A stretch of DNA of 14,449 bases from Cryomorphaceae bacterium (lineage in GTDB: Bacteria; Bacteroidota; Bacteroidia; Flavobacteriales; Schleiferiaceae): NCBI GenBank assembly GCA_013911625.1, contig JACESW010000014.1, forward strand, positions 1-14,449, written 5' to 3'. Numbering within the stretch: position 1 is the first letter of the stretch; every line of letters starts with the position of its first letter. The translations under genes and the position numbers were made by a program. Below, piece by piece: positions 1 to 7,763 of the stretch. Below the pieces are notes generated by a model. The model made no database searches. It was not told where the DNA came from and worked only from the letters and a program-made list of their open reading frames with translations.

Positions 1-1419
1 GAGTAATGTTGGGTTCGGACCGTCTTCGCGAATCAAATCCTTTCTATAGACAATCGACATAGCTACTTTCTTGCCGTCATCAGCAGTTGCCCATATGCGC
101 TTGGTTTCATATTTAGACTTGTCATAACCGCCCAAGACCTCCTGCTCTTTGCGAACCGTTTTTTCACCGGTGGCAAAATCATAGTCAATAACACTACCCG
201 GCGTGGTTAATGAGGTGTAGCCGTAGCGCAGGTGCTTCTGGTCGAAGCTAGGATTGTTGCCCACGTAGGCCGTATATGTTTCCTCTTCGAATGGCAGGTA
301 GTACGCTTCACCGCCCCAAGGCTGGATACGAATGCGAACCAATCCGTTCGAACGCTCCTCAGTAACAAGGTAATCTTCAAACAGCTCCATATCTGTGAAA
401 AGCACGTTCTCATCGTGTGGAAGTACATCGGTCCAATTCTCTTTCGAAGGCGCATCTACCGGTGCCTTCATCAACTTAAAATTGGTCGCCTCGTTCGCAT
501 TGGTACGAATGTAAAAATGATCACCAAAATGACTGGTACTGTATTCCAAACCACGCTCACGCGGCTGAATAACCTGAAAAGCTCCTGTTGGATTATCGGC
601 CGCCAAAAATCTGTGCTCGTCCGCCATCGTCGAGGACGAACCAATCATTAAATATTTGCGGCTCTTGCTCTTGTACACAAAACACGTAAAGGTTTCGTCG
701 TCTTCTTCAAAAATGAGCTCGTGCCCACCACTTTGCGCGTCCCAACGCTTGATCTTATTGCTGCGAAGGGTCTCTAAATCCTTTACGGTATAGAACAAGT
801 AGTTACCGTCGGCACTCCAAGTAGAACCTCCAGTACACTCATTTTCTGTAACAATATCAATAGCACCCGTAACTAAATCTTTGGTGTAGATGGTGTAAAT
901 ACGACGACTCACAGTATCTACTCCGAAGGCAATCTTTTGGTTATTCGGGTGTATGCTCAATCCTGCAATTTGGTAATACGAATGACCTGTGGCCAATTCA
1001 TTGACGTCAAGCATCACCTCTTCTTCAGCCTCCAAAGAACCTTTTTTACGGCAATAGAGCGGGTACTCTTTTTCACCTTCATAGCGCGTGTAATAGTAGT
1101 AACCGTCCAACAGGTACGGTACCGAGCTGTCGTCCTTTTTGATACGACCCACGATCTCCTCATAGAGCCGCTCTTGAAGCTTCTCTGTGCCCTTCATGAT
1201 TTGCTCACGGTAGGCATTCTCACTATTCAGATAGTCAATGACCTCCGGATTCTCACGATCACGCATCCAGTAATACTCGTCGTTGCGGGTATCACCGTGG
1301 ATGGTCATTTCGTGAGCTACCTCTTTCGCAATAGGCTCACCAGTGTTAGGGGTTTCATTCATGGTACATTGTGTCATAAGGGCTACAAAACTAAGGCCAA
1401 GTATTACCTTTTGTTGCAT
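1..1419 (-). CDS. ptrB: Oligopeptidase B-like S9A serine peptidase (N-terminal part, runs off left edge)
   Basis: Translating the minus strand from the ATG at 1419 gives 473 uninterrupted codons to the window edge. Near the N-terminus the protein reads DEYYWMRDRENPEVIDYLN, the opening of the S9A prolyl-oligopeptidase family, and a seven-bladed propeller domain follows (TWSADGNYLFYT, FTDMELFEDYLV, LRYGYTSLTTPGSVIDYD). The last residues, GPNPTLL, are the usual lead-in to the alpha/beta hydrolase domain, so the Ser-Asp-His triad and about 220 residues are outside the window. The family cuts short peptides after basic residues. The N-terminus, MQQKVILGLSFVALMTQC, looks like an export signal with a possible lipidation cysteine, but Gln at -1 is not a normal lipobox. 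The gene is divergent from the GDPD gene across 34 bases. The family is clear; oligopeptidase B rather than another S9A member is inferred from the motif style. Confidence 0.9.
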   Translation of the reverse strand, partial: MQQKVILGLSFVALMTQCTMNETPNTGEPIAKEVAHEMTIHGDTRNDEYYWMRDRENPEVIDYLNSENAYREQIMKGTEKLQERLYEEIVGRIKKDDSSVPYLLDGYYYYTRYEGEKEYPLYCRKKGSLEAEEEVMLDVNELATGHSYYQIAGLSIHPNNQKIAFGVDTVSRRIYTIYTKDLVTGAIDIVTENECTGGSTWSADGNYLFYTVKDLETLRSNKIKRWDAQSGGHELIFEEDDETFTCFVYKSKSRKYLMIGSSSTMADEHRFLAADNPTGAFQVIQPRERGLEYSTSHFGDHFYIRTNANEATNFKLMKAPVDAPSKENWTDVLPHDENVLFTDMELFEDYLVTEERSNGLVRIRIQPWGGEAYYLPFEEETYTAYVGNNPSFDQKHLRYGYTSLTTPGSVIDYDFATGEKTVRKEQEVLGGYDKSKYETKRIWATADDGKKVAMSIVYRKDLIREDGPNPTLL

Positions 1420-1428
1420 GGGAAGGGT

Positions 1429-1436
1429 TATTTTAG
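1429..1436 (+). promoter_or_regulatory. Possible -7 box for the GDPD gene
   Basis: TATTTTAG matches the Bacteroidota -7 consensus TAnnTTTG with one mismatch and lies 17 bases before the ATG at 1454. A TTTG at 1410-1413 is upstream, but the 15-base spacer is shorter than usual. It sits in the 34-base gap to the divergent peptidase gene, so the two promoters would have to overlap each other or the coding starts. Confidence 0.3.
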
Positions 1437-1453
1437 AGACTCACTTAAGGCCT

Positions 1454-2362
1454 ATGAAATTACTGAATTCCAACTATAACAGCACACTCCTTCTAATTGT
1501 GCTATGCCTAGCAATTGCAAGCTGCTCCAAACCTGAAAGAAAAGTAGATTTCCAGGGCCACCGTGGCGCCCGAGGACTGTATCCAGAAAATAGCTTGGAA
1601 GGATTTGAATTCGCTCTTGGTATTGAAGAATTAACCACCCTCGAACTAGATATTGTCGTGAGTGAGGACAAGAACTTGATCATCTCTCACGAACCTTGGC
1701 TCAATCCTGAAATTTGCTCCTTAGACTCTGCAGTGCTCGCTGATAATCCGATGGCTTACAATCTCTATCAAATGACTACGGCAGAAATTCAGGCCTTTGA
1801 CTGTGGAAGCAAAGGAAACCCAAGATTCCCTGGGCAGAAGGCCATGACCACCTACAAACCGGCTTTGAGCGAGCTGTTCAATATGCTCAGTCGTACTGGC
1901 AATTGGCGTAAAATAAACATCGAGACAAAATCAAGGCCTATCGGAGACGGCGTATACCACCCAAAACCTAAAGAATTCGCTCAGCTCATTGCAACGTTTT
2001 TAGAACGCTACAATGCTTTAAATCCACAGTTTAATCTGTACGATATTGTGACTATACAGAGCTTTGATGTCCGTACACTCCAAGAGCTTAGAAAGCTACA
2101 CATTGGAGTTAAACTATGCCTGCTTACTGAAGATGAAACTGATCCCGCAGCGGCCATGGACAAGCTTGGGTTCCCTGCGGATGTGTACAGTCCGAATTTC
2201 GAAACTGTCACCCCTGAAATTGTGAATTGGTGCCACTTTAGACGCATTGACATTATCCCGTGGACGGTGAATGAAGTCGCAGATATGCAGCGATTGCTAG
2301 ATATGGGTGTCGATGGATTGATTTCCGACTACCCAAACAAGTACAAGGAACTCGTGTACTAG
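1454..2362 (+). CDS. Glycerophosphodiester phosphodiesterase family lipoprotein
   Basis: 302 residues. A signal peptide ends in a good lipobox (IASC, Cys24), so this is probably a lipoprotein of the cell envelope. The mature part begins with the GDPD catalytic signature: GHRG (His36-Arg37), PENS, LELD (Glu64, Asp66) and SHE (His79), matching the family pattern HR...ExD...H that holds the metal ion. The C-terminus PWTVNEVADMQRLLDMGVDG with LISDYP is the normal end of the TIM barrel. The family hydrolyses glycerophosphodiesters to glycerol-3-phosphate and an alcohol; the exact substrate cannot be read here. I chose ATG 1454 because it places the signal peptide at the N-terminus; the frame stays open upstream to 1343 but that part lies antisense to the peptidase gene. 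The stop codon overlaps the stop of the convergent TPR gene. Confidence 0.92.
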   Translation: MKLLNSNYNSTLLLIVLCLAIASCSKPERKVDFQGHRGARGLYPENSLEGFEFALGIEELTTLELDIVVSEDKNLIISHEPWLNPEICSLDSAVLADNPMAYNLYQMTTAEIQAFDCGSKGNPRFPGQKAMTTYKPALSELFNMLSRTGNWRKINIETKSRPIGDGVYHPKPKEFAQLIATFLERYNALNPQFNLYDIVTIQSFDVRTLQELRKLHIGVKLCLLTEDETDPAAAMDKLGFPADVYSPNFETVTPEIVNWCHFRRIDIIPWTVNEVADMQRLLDMGVDGLISDYPNKYKELVY

Positions 2363-3426
2363 TTAACGCCAGCTTGAGTCTTCGCGTTTTGAATTCTAAT
2401 TACGCCTTGACGAGAACCTTCGTGGTCTGGATTGTAGCTCAACGCCTCTCGGTAATCTTTCTCGGCATTAGGCATATCGCCTAAGAGTTCAAAGCTGTAC
2501 CCGCGGCCGTACAATGCCCTATGGTTGATGGGCTGAATGGCCAATGCTTGGGTAAAGTACCCTATAGCTTCACGTGGCAACTGCAATTGAAGGTGGATGT
2601 ATCCAAGGTTAAAAAAGCTTTCAATATCTGCCGGATCCAATTTTGTACAGGTCGTAAAATCCTCTAAGGCACCGTTCCAATCCTGCTGACCGAGATAGAA
2701 CATCCCTCTGTTGTAAAAGCTCAACTTATTCTTAGGGTCCAATTCTACCAATCTATTGAAATATGCGATGGCAATAGGATTTCCCATGGCACTGTAAAGT
2801 ACCCCACACATATCGATAGCCTCTACATAATCAGGAGCAATGTCAATGGCCTTTTGAAACCATTGCAACGCACGTGCTGTATCTCCAATAGCATCCCTCA
2901 TCAACAAACCTTTCAAGAAATGTGCTTCAGGATTCTGAGGCTCTAGGTTGAGCACAATATCTACAAGCTCCGCACTTTTCTCGAATTCTGTAACCACATG
3001 ATAGAGCTGGGCCATCTTAAGACGACAAGGCACGTATTCTGGATCCAGACGCATACATTTCTGCCAGGCGTCCCTACTCTCGCGAGTTTTGTTTGAGGCA
3101 AAACCTAAATCACCTAGAATCTCTAACGCGCCCACTCTATTACTATCGTAAGCCAAAACTGCATTGACATCTGCCTGTGCATAGGCAAGGTTTCGGGCAC
3201 CTAGATACAGTCGAGCTCGCGATTCAAGCACATCCAAATCATTTGGATCGTCAATAATAAGTGCATTCAAACTGTCTAATGCAGAACGCCCCTTGTTCAC
3301 TGGGGCCATTTCTACACCCGCGTCTTCCCGCTGTTCAGGCAACTCCTCATTTGGAGATGAACAAGCAAAGAAGAAGCTTACGACAATCGAATAAAGGGCG
3401 GCTTTGTGCAATAGGGTCCAATTCAT
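2359..3426 (-). CDS. TPR-repeat lipoprotein of unknown role
   Basis: 355 residues from the ATG at 3426; an upstream in-frame TTG at 3444 would add six residues but is less likely. Residues 1-22 form a signal peptide with a probable lipidation Cys22 (FFFAC, an atypical lipobox with Phe at -2 and -3). From about residue 63 to 335 the protein is made of roughly eight tetratricopeptide repeats. They are recognised by the A...G.....G....A...F..A...DP spacing, for example FYNRGMFYLGQQDWNGALED and FFNLGYIHLQLQLPREAIGY. TPR solenoids bind partner proteins; nothing here identifies the partner. The gene ends tail to tail with the GDPD gene, sharing CTAG. Its start lies only 17 bases past the T-run of the receptor gene's terminator, so its own promoter is hard to place. 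Family assignment is firm; function is unknown. Confidence 0.88.
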   Translation of the reverse strand: MNWTLLHKAALYSIVVSFFFACSSPNEELPEQREDAGVEMAPVNKGRSALDSLNALIIDDPNDLDVLESRARLYLGARNLAYAQADVNAVLAYDSNRVGALEILGDLGFASNKTRESRDAWQKCMRLDPEYVPCRLKMAQLYHVVTEFEKSAELVDIVLNLEPQNPEAHFLKGLLMRDAIGDTARALQWFQKAIDIAPDYVEAIDMCGVLYSAMGNPIAIAYFNRLVELDPKNKLSFYNRGMFYLGQQDWNGALEDFTTCTKLDPADIESFFNLGYIHLQLQLPREAIGYFTQALAIQPINHRALYGRGYSFELLGDMPNAEKDYREALSYNPDHEGSRQGVIRIQNAKTQAGVN

Positions 3427-3442
3427 TTCCCAAAAATGAGGC

Positions 3443-3472
3443 AAAAAAAAAGCCCCGCCAAGCGGCGGGGCT
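3443..3472 (-). terminator. Rho-independent terminator of the TonB receptor gene
   Basis: On the minus strand a perfect 9-bp GC-rich stem (3472-3464 pairing with 3459-3451, AGCCCCGCC and its complement) closes a 4-base loop and is followed by eight T's (3450-3443). It starts about 20 bases after the receptor's stop codon at 3494. The downstream TPR gene begins 17 bases after the T-run. Confidence 0.92.
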
Positions 3473-3493
3473 GAGAATCAAATAAATCGACTC

Positions 3494-6031
3494 TTAGAAG
3501 TTGTAACGCAAAGAAGCGTTCCAAGTACGACCGAAACCGAACCACACTGAGTTAGCAGTGTTGATACCGTTCCATATTGGGTCACCATCTTCAGCGTGAA
3601 TACTTGTGTTAGACTCAGCAATGTATACTGTGTTTGCCAAGTTGTTCACGTTCAAACGGAAAGTAAATCCGTTCATTCTGTAAGTAGCACCTAAGTCGAT
3701 TAGACCGTAAGAAGGAAGCTTTACTGCACCTCTGTTATCAGGAGCGTAGAATTCTTCGTCAACGATTGAGAAGTCAGCGTACAATCCATCAACTAGACGT
3801 AGACCTAGATCAATGCTAGCACCTTTAGCTACAGTATAGTCTGCTGTGAAGTATGCAGTAGTTTGTGCTGCATCACCAACCTTAGCACCTTTTAAGTACA
3901 AAGTACCTTCACCGATTGCTTGTTGGTTGTCATCAAATAGAGTAGCGCTAAAGTCTTTAGTGTATCTCCAGTCACCGAATGAAGTCATTGCTTTCAAACG
4001 TAGTTTGTCAGTAGCAAAGTAATCTGCTTCAATCTCCAAACCGTTGTGACGTACATCGATATCGCGGAACTGAGCAGTACCGTCAACACCTTGAGCGTTA
4101 CTCAAAGAAACTGTTTGGAAACGGTTACCCCATGTAGTAGAGTAAGCGTTCACGTTGATACGTAGGTTGTTCGATGTGTAACCGTAACCCGCTTCGAATG
4201 AAACGATTTCTTCGTTTTCCAAATCTTCGTTAATAGTGTTTCCGTAGTTCGGGAATACTGCACCAAACTGTGCTTGACGTGAAATGAAACCTGCGTTGAA
4301 GAAGAAGTTCGACGCATCGTTCATGTTGTAGTTAGCACCACCTTTCACGTAACCACCCAAAGAGTTCTGAGTATCAGAGATTGGGTTTGCCGGTTGATCG
4401 AAGTAATCCTCACGTTGGAAGCTCTGGTTACTAACACCTGCTTGAAGAACTACATTGTAAAGGTTGTCCTCGTTGTATTCTACCAAACCGTTAAGACCGG
4501 CCCAACCAACGTTACCTACGTTGTAGTAATCAATCTTAGGACCGTTCAAACCAGTGTTGTTGAATGGACTTGCGTTGATTGTCGTGTTGATGATCTGACC
4601 ACCTGAGTTACGGTTACCCGTTGAGTAGTATCCATCAAGACCCATTAGGTTATTTACTGTACGGTAGTGGAAACCTTTGTACTGTCTCAAATCAATACCG
4701 ATAGACGTACGTACTTTTCCGAACTGACCTTCTAGGTTAGAGATTGCACCAAGCCAGTTGTGTGAGTTCATAGAAGCACGACGAATCAAAATCTCACGGT
4801 TTACGTTGCTATCACGGAAACCGTTCGAACCGATCAATTGACCAGCGAAGTTTGAGATATCACCAGTGTAACCACTCGTGTTATTTTGGTTAGCAGCAAC
4901 TACAGCATCGTAGTCGATAGTACCGTCATCGTTTCTTGAACCTCTTCCGTTCTCGATGTAGTGCTCGTACAAATCCTTGCGGAAAGGAAGGATATCAGAT
5001 TCAGCAGCACGGTAGTTATTACCACGTGGACCAGTACCACCACCACGACCCGCAGAGCCGTAGAAAGAAGAAACTAGTTTCCAAGTTGAGTTGATTTCCC
5101 AATCCCAGTTCAACGTTGCTAAAGGCTTGTTGTAGAAGTTACGACGCATAGAGAATTCTTCCCCGTTAAGCGTACCACCGTTTGAGTTCCAACGACGGTT
5201 GATTTCGCCACCATCACCTTTGAAATCGTTATCAGCAGTAAAGTACTGGTAATCGCGGATACTTACCCATACATCGCGTTGGTGGTGCCATTGACCTGCA
5301 CCCAAGAACGTAAAGTTCAAGCTGTGATCAGAACCTTTAGGAGCGTAACCTACAGATGCGAAGTAGTTGTAACCTTCACCTGCAGTTTGGTTGATGTAAC
5401 CGTTACCCATCCAACGGCTCAAAAGCAAAGAAGTTGCCCAACCTTTTTCGTTTACACCAGTGTTGTAAACTGCTGAAGATTTGAAGTAACCGTCGTTACC
5501 CAAAGCTTGAGTAAACGAACCGCCTTCTTTCATATCAGCTGCTTTAGTGAAGATACTGATAGTACCACCCACAGAAGGAACAGCCAACTTAGAAGCACCT
5601 AAACCACGCTGAATCTGGATACCAGAAGCAACATCAGTTAGACCCTGCCAGTTCGACCAGTAAAGACGACCGTTTTCCATATCGTTTACCGGCTGACCGT
5701 TAATCAAGAAAGAAGTGTTGGTTTGGTCAAAACCACGCAAAGAGATGCGCGAATCACCGTAACCACCACCTTGTTTTGTAGCATAAACACCTGGTGTGGT
5801 GTTCATGATTTCTGGGAACTCCATGTTACCCACTTTTAGTGAGATGTCCGAAGGTGAGATTGTTGAAACTGCAACAGGCGTCTCACGCGCTACAGCAACA
5901 TCAATTACATCGGATACTACTGTAATCTCGTCCAACATGTTGAACAAGGAATCTGCTGTAGCAGATGCGTCCTGTGCTGAAACAGCGAAACTCGCCATAA
6001 AAGCACCCACAATTAGTAAAGCCTTTTTCAT
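3494..6031 (-). CDS. TonB-dependent outer-membrane receptor
   Basis: 845 residues, within the normal size of the family. Residues 1-19 are a Sec signal peptide ending AVSA before QDA. A TonB-box-like segment, DEITVVSD (34-41), is followed by the plug domain (about 48-165) with RISLRGFDQTNTSFLINGQP, NDMENGRLYWSNW and VGGTISIFTKA. The rest is a 22-stranded beta barrel ending in an aromatic residue (NASLRYNF), the outer-membrane insertion signal. Such receptors import scarce ligands (siderophores, cobalamin, oligosaccharides and others) using TonB-ExbBD energy. There is no carboxypeptidase-like N-terminal domain and no SusD partner beside it, so it is not a typical SusC; the ligand is unknown. 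A single-gene unit is likely: -7 box at 6060-6067 and terminator at 3443-3472. A narrow set of codons recurs throughout, which suggests strong expression (inference). Confidence 0.95.
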   Translation of the reverse strand: MKKALLIVGAFMASFAVSAQDASATADSLFNMLDEITVVSDVIDVAVARETPVAVSTISPSDISLKVGNMEFPEIMNTTPGVYATKQGGGYGDSRISLRGFDQTNTSFLINGQPVNDMENGRLYWSNWQGLTDVASGIQIQRGLGASKLAVPSVGGTISIFTKAADMKEGGSFTQALGNDGYFKSSAVYNTGVNEKGWATSLLLSRWMGNGYINQTAGEGYNYFASVGYAPKGSDHSLNFTFLGAGQWHHQRDVWVSIRDYQYFTADNDFKGDGGEINRRWNSNGGTLNGEEFSMRRNFYNKPLATLNWDWEINSTWKLVSSFYGSAGRGGGTGPRGNNYRAAESDILPFRKDLYEHYIENGRGSRNDDGTIDYDAVVAANQNNTSGYTGDISNFAGQLIGSNGFRDSNVNREILIRRASMNSHNWLGAISNLEGQFGKVRTSIGIDLRQYKGFHYRTVNNLMGLDGYYSTGNRNSGGQIINTTINASPFNNTGLNGPKIDYYNVGNVGWAGLNGLVEYNEDNLYNVVLQAGVSNQSFQREDYFDQPANPISDTQNSLGGYVKGGANYNMNDASNFFFNAGFISRQAQFGAVFPNYGNTINEDLENEEIVSFEAGYGYTSNNLRINVNAYSTTWGNRFQTVSLSNAQGVDGTAQFRDIDVRHNGLEIEADYFATDKLRLKAMTSFGDWRYTKDFSATLFDDNQQAIGEGTLYLKGAKVGDAAQTTAYFTADYTVAKGASIDLGLRLVDGLYADFSIVDEEFYAPDNRGAVKLPSYGLIDLGATYRMNGFTFRLNVNNLANTVYIAESNTSIHAEDGDPIWNGINTANSVWFGFGRTWNASLRYNF

Positions 6032-6059
6032 TGTTTGTTTTTGAAATGGTTATTTATAT

Positions 6060-6067
6060 CAAAATTA
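6060..6067 (-). promoter_or_regulatory. -7 box of the TonB receptor promoter
   Basis: On the minus strand TAATTTTG is an exact match to the Bacteroidota -7 consensus TAnnTTTG, 28 bases before the receptor's ATG at 6031. No clear TTG-type -33 box is visible at the expected distance. Two TTAACGT copies lie further upstream (6097-6122) and could help recruit an activator. Confidence 0.6.
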
Positions 6068-6126
6068 ACAAGGTCTTCACAGAATGGTTGGTTTCTACGT
6101 TAAGTTTATATGAACACGTTAATAAC

Positions 6127-6153
6127 AAAAGGCGCTGATTTACAGCGCCTTTT
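6127..6153 (-). terminator. Terminator downstream of recA
   Basis: GGCGCTG (6131-6137) pairs with CAGCGCC (6143-6149) around a 5-base loop, and flanking AAAA/TTTT extends the stem to 11 bp. It starts 28 bases past the recA stop and is followed on the minus strand by TTTTGTTATT. The symmetric flanks mean it could also work on the plus strand, but no plus-strand gene ends here. Confidence 0.85.
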
Positions 6154-6180
6154 ATAAACTATATTGTGTACTTTTTACAC

Positions 6181-7182
6181 TTACTCTACATCATTTAATG
6201 CAGCCTTAATCTTTGTTTCGACTTCTTCAGCCAATTCGGGGTTATCAATGAATAATTGCTTCACAGTATCGCGCCCTTGACCTAGTCTAGTTTCACCATA
6301 ACTGAACCAAGATCCGCTCTTTGTGAGGATATCATGGGCAACACCTAAATCGATTAATTCGCCTGCTTTGGAAATACCCAATCCATACATAATGTCAAAT
6401 TCTGCCAAACGAAAAGGAGGGGCAACTTTGTTTTTGACAACCTTTACTCTCGTGCGGTTACCTATAACCTTATCACCATCCTTAATTTGGGTAGAACGGC
6501 GAATATCTAAACGCACCGAACTATAGAATTTGAGGGCATTTCCACCCGTAGTCGTTTCTGGATTGCCGAACATCACACCGATCTTCTCGCGCAACTGGTT
6601 AATGAAAATAACAGAGCAATTCGTCTTGCTAATCGTACCGGTAAGCTTTCTAAGTGCTTGAGACATCAAGCGCGCTTGCAGACCGACGCGCGCATCACCC
6701 ATTTCGCCTTCAATCTCAGCTTTCGGAGTCAATGCAGCCACAGAATCAATAATGAGGATGTCAATAGCCCCGGAACGAACTAGATTATCAGCAATCTCGA
6801 GCGCTTGCTCACCGTTGTCTGGTTGAGAGACGATGAGCTCATCGGTATTCACGCCTAATTTTTCAGCATAAAAACGATCAAAGGCGTGTTCCGCATCAAT
6901 AAATGCGGCAATACCGCCTTTGCGCTGACATTCAGCAATGGCATGTAAAGTCAAGGTTGTTTTACCTGAACTCTCTGGTCCATAGATTTCAACCACACGA
7001 CCTGTGGGATAGCCACCTACGCCAAGCGCAACATCTAGAGTTAATGATCCCGTAGGAATAGAATCTACTTCTATCACCGGAGCATCGCCCATTTTCATTA
7101 CTGTTCCTTTACCGTACGCCTTGTCCATACGATCCATTGTGAGTTTGAGTGCCTTTAATTTGGCGTCTTTGTCTGCGCTCAT
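6181..7182 (-). CDS. recA: Recombinase A
   Basis: 333 residues, slightly shorter than E. coli RecA because the acidic C-terminal tail is short. RecA forms ATP-dependent filaments on single-stranded DNA, performs strand exchange, and in many bacteria triggers repressor self-cleavage after damage. Visible motifs: Walker A GPESSGKT (68-75), Glu98 in FIDAEHAFD, Walker B DILIID (141-146), DNA-binding loop L1 around [10 protein letters not shown] (158-167), loop L2 [19 protein letters not shown] (202-220). No intein and no missing catalytic residue. ATG 7182 gives the standard [12 protein letters not shown] start. It has its own promoter (7216-7245), overlapped by an inverted repeat, and its own terminator, so it is probably transcribed alone. 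Confidence 0.98.
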   Translation of the reverse strand: MSADKDAKLKALKLTMDRMDKAYGKGTVMKMGDAPVIEVDSIPTGSLTLDVALGVGGYPTGRVVEIYGPESSGKTTLTLHAIAECQRKGGIAAFIDAEHAFDRFYAEKLGVNTDELIVSQPDNGEQALEIADNLVRSGAIDILIIDSVAALTPKAEIEGEMGDARVGLQARLMSQALRKLTGTISKTNCSVIFINQLREKIGVMFGNPETTTGGNALKFYSSVRLDIRRSTQIKDGDKVIGNRTRVKVVKNKVAPPFRLAEFDIMYGLGISKAGELIDLGVAHDILTKSGSWFSYGETRLGQGRDTVKQLFIDNPELAEEVETKIKAALNDVE

Positions 7183-7215
7183 AATCTTAGAATGCTAAAA
7201 ATATTAGAATTTGTA

Positions 7216-7245
7216 CAAATGTAGAACTTTGAATGAAACTTCAAA
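7216..7245 (-). promoter_or_regulatory. recA promoter (-33 and -7 boxes)
   Basis: On the minus strand TTTG (7245-7242) is separated by 18 bases from TACATTTG (7223-7216), an exact TAnnTTTG -7 box. This is the best two-part Bacteroidota promoter in the window. The -7 box lies 33 bases before the recA ATG. A perfect inverted repeat (7227-7246) fills the spacer and covers the -33 box. Confidence 0.7.
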
Positions 7246-7246
7246 G
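7227..7246. repeat. Inverted repeat over the recA promoter (candidate operator)
   Basis: CTTTGAA (7227-7233) and TTCAAAG (7240-7246) are perfect 7-bp inverted arms separated by 6 bases. They lie between the -33 and -7 boxes and cover the -33 element. The size and position fit a dimeric repressor site; a weak AT-rich terminator for the upstream bcp gene is the main alternative. Confidence 0.45.
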
Positions 7247-7273
7247 CCTTTCTAATAATTTATGCAGAGAAAT

Positions 7274-7735
7274 TTAAATTTCGAAGAGTTCAAGTACCTG
7301 TTCAGTGGCTTCTTTGGTTTTTACTTTTTCCAAAACTTGCTCGATAATACCCGCTTCATCGATCACATAAGTATGTCTATAGATACCTTCATATTCTTTA
7401 CCCATGAACTTCTTCCAACCCCAGGCTTCAAATGCCATAATGATTGATTTTTCTTCATCAGCAATCAAACTATAATTGAGTTCCTCCTTGGTAGCAAAGT
7501 TGCTCTGACGCTTGACTGAATCTGCGCTTACGCCGATTACCTCAAATCCTTTTGCTGCTAAATCCGCGTAGTTATCACGAAAGTTACAAGCTTCCACAGT
7601 ACACCCAGGAGTACTTGCTTTTGGGTAGAAGAACAGGATGACTTTTTTGCCTAAGAATTGCTCCGAAGAGATGGTTTCGCCGTTCTGATTTACACCACTC
7701 CAGGCAGGTGCTTTTTGTCCGATTTTTAATGCCAT
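7274..7735 (-). CDS. bcp: Thiol peroxidase of the Bcp/PrxQ type (thioredoxin-dependent peroxiredoxin)
   Basis: 153 residues, the usual length for the family. It reduces hydrogen peroxide and organic hydroperoxides in the cytoplasm, using thioredoxin as reductant. The active-site motif TPGCTVEACNFRD contains the peroxidatic Cys45 and the resolving Cys50, the CxxxxC arrangement of atypical two-cysteine PrxQ enzymes. The family's usual PKD before TPGCT is PKA here. FYPKAS, VIGVSAD and the late RHTYVIDEAGII are further family signatures. There is no signal peptide. The ATG at 7735 gives the normal start MALKIGQKAPAW. The gene is divergent from nth across 85 bases and lies upstream of recA; the recA promoter lies within the intervening gap, so the two need not be co-transcribed. 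Confidence 0.95.
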   Translation of the reverse strand: MALKIGQKAPAWSGVNQNGETISSEQFLGKKVILFFYPKASTPGCTVEACNFRDNYADLAAKGFEVIGVSADSVKRQSNFATKEELNYSLIADEEKSIIMAFEAWGWKKFMGKEYEGIYRHTYVIDEAGIIEQVLEKVKTKEATEQVLELFEI

Positions 7736-7763
7736 TGTGAATTGATTTTATTTCTCAACAACT

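Noticed and set aside
232..651. Open frame of 139 codons on the plus strand
   Set aside because: It is antisense to the oligopeptidase B coding region, shows no recognisable domain and has unnatural composition; it is a shadow frame.
1343..1453. Upstream extension of the GDPD protein
   Set aside because: It would put 37 residues before the signal peptide and overlaps the divergent peptidase start; the ATG at 1454 fits a lipoprotein.
937..1479. Open frame of 180 codons on the plus strand
   Set aside because: It lies opposite the start of the peptidase gene and runs into the GDPD start in another frame; no family features were seen.
3427..3444. TTG start adding MPHFWE to the TPR lipoprotein
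   Set aside because: The ATG at 3426 gives a normal lipoprotein signal peptide; the TTG lies next to the terminator T-run.
5022..5060. Run of GGT/GGC-like triplets suggesting a simple repeat
   Set aside because: It encodes the Gly-rich loop GRGGGTGPRG of the receptor and is not an independent repeat.
7269..7282. Perfect 14-bp palindrome GAAATTTAAATTTC across the bcp stop codon
   Set aside because: It is AT-rich, has no loop and no T-run, and lies in coding sequence; chance is a sufficient explanation.
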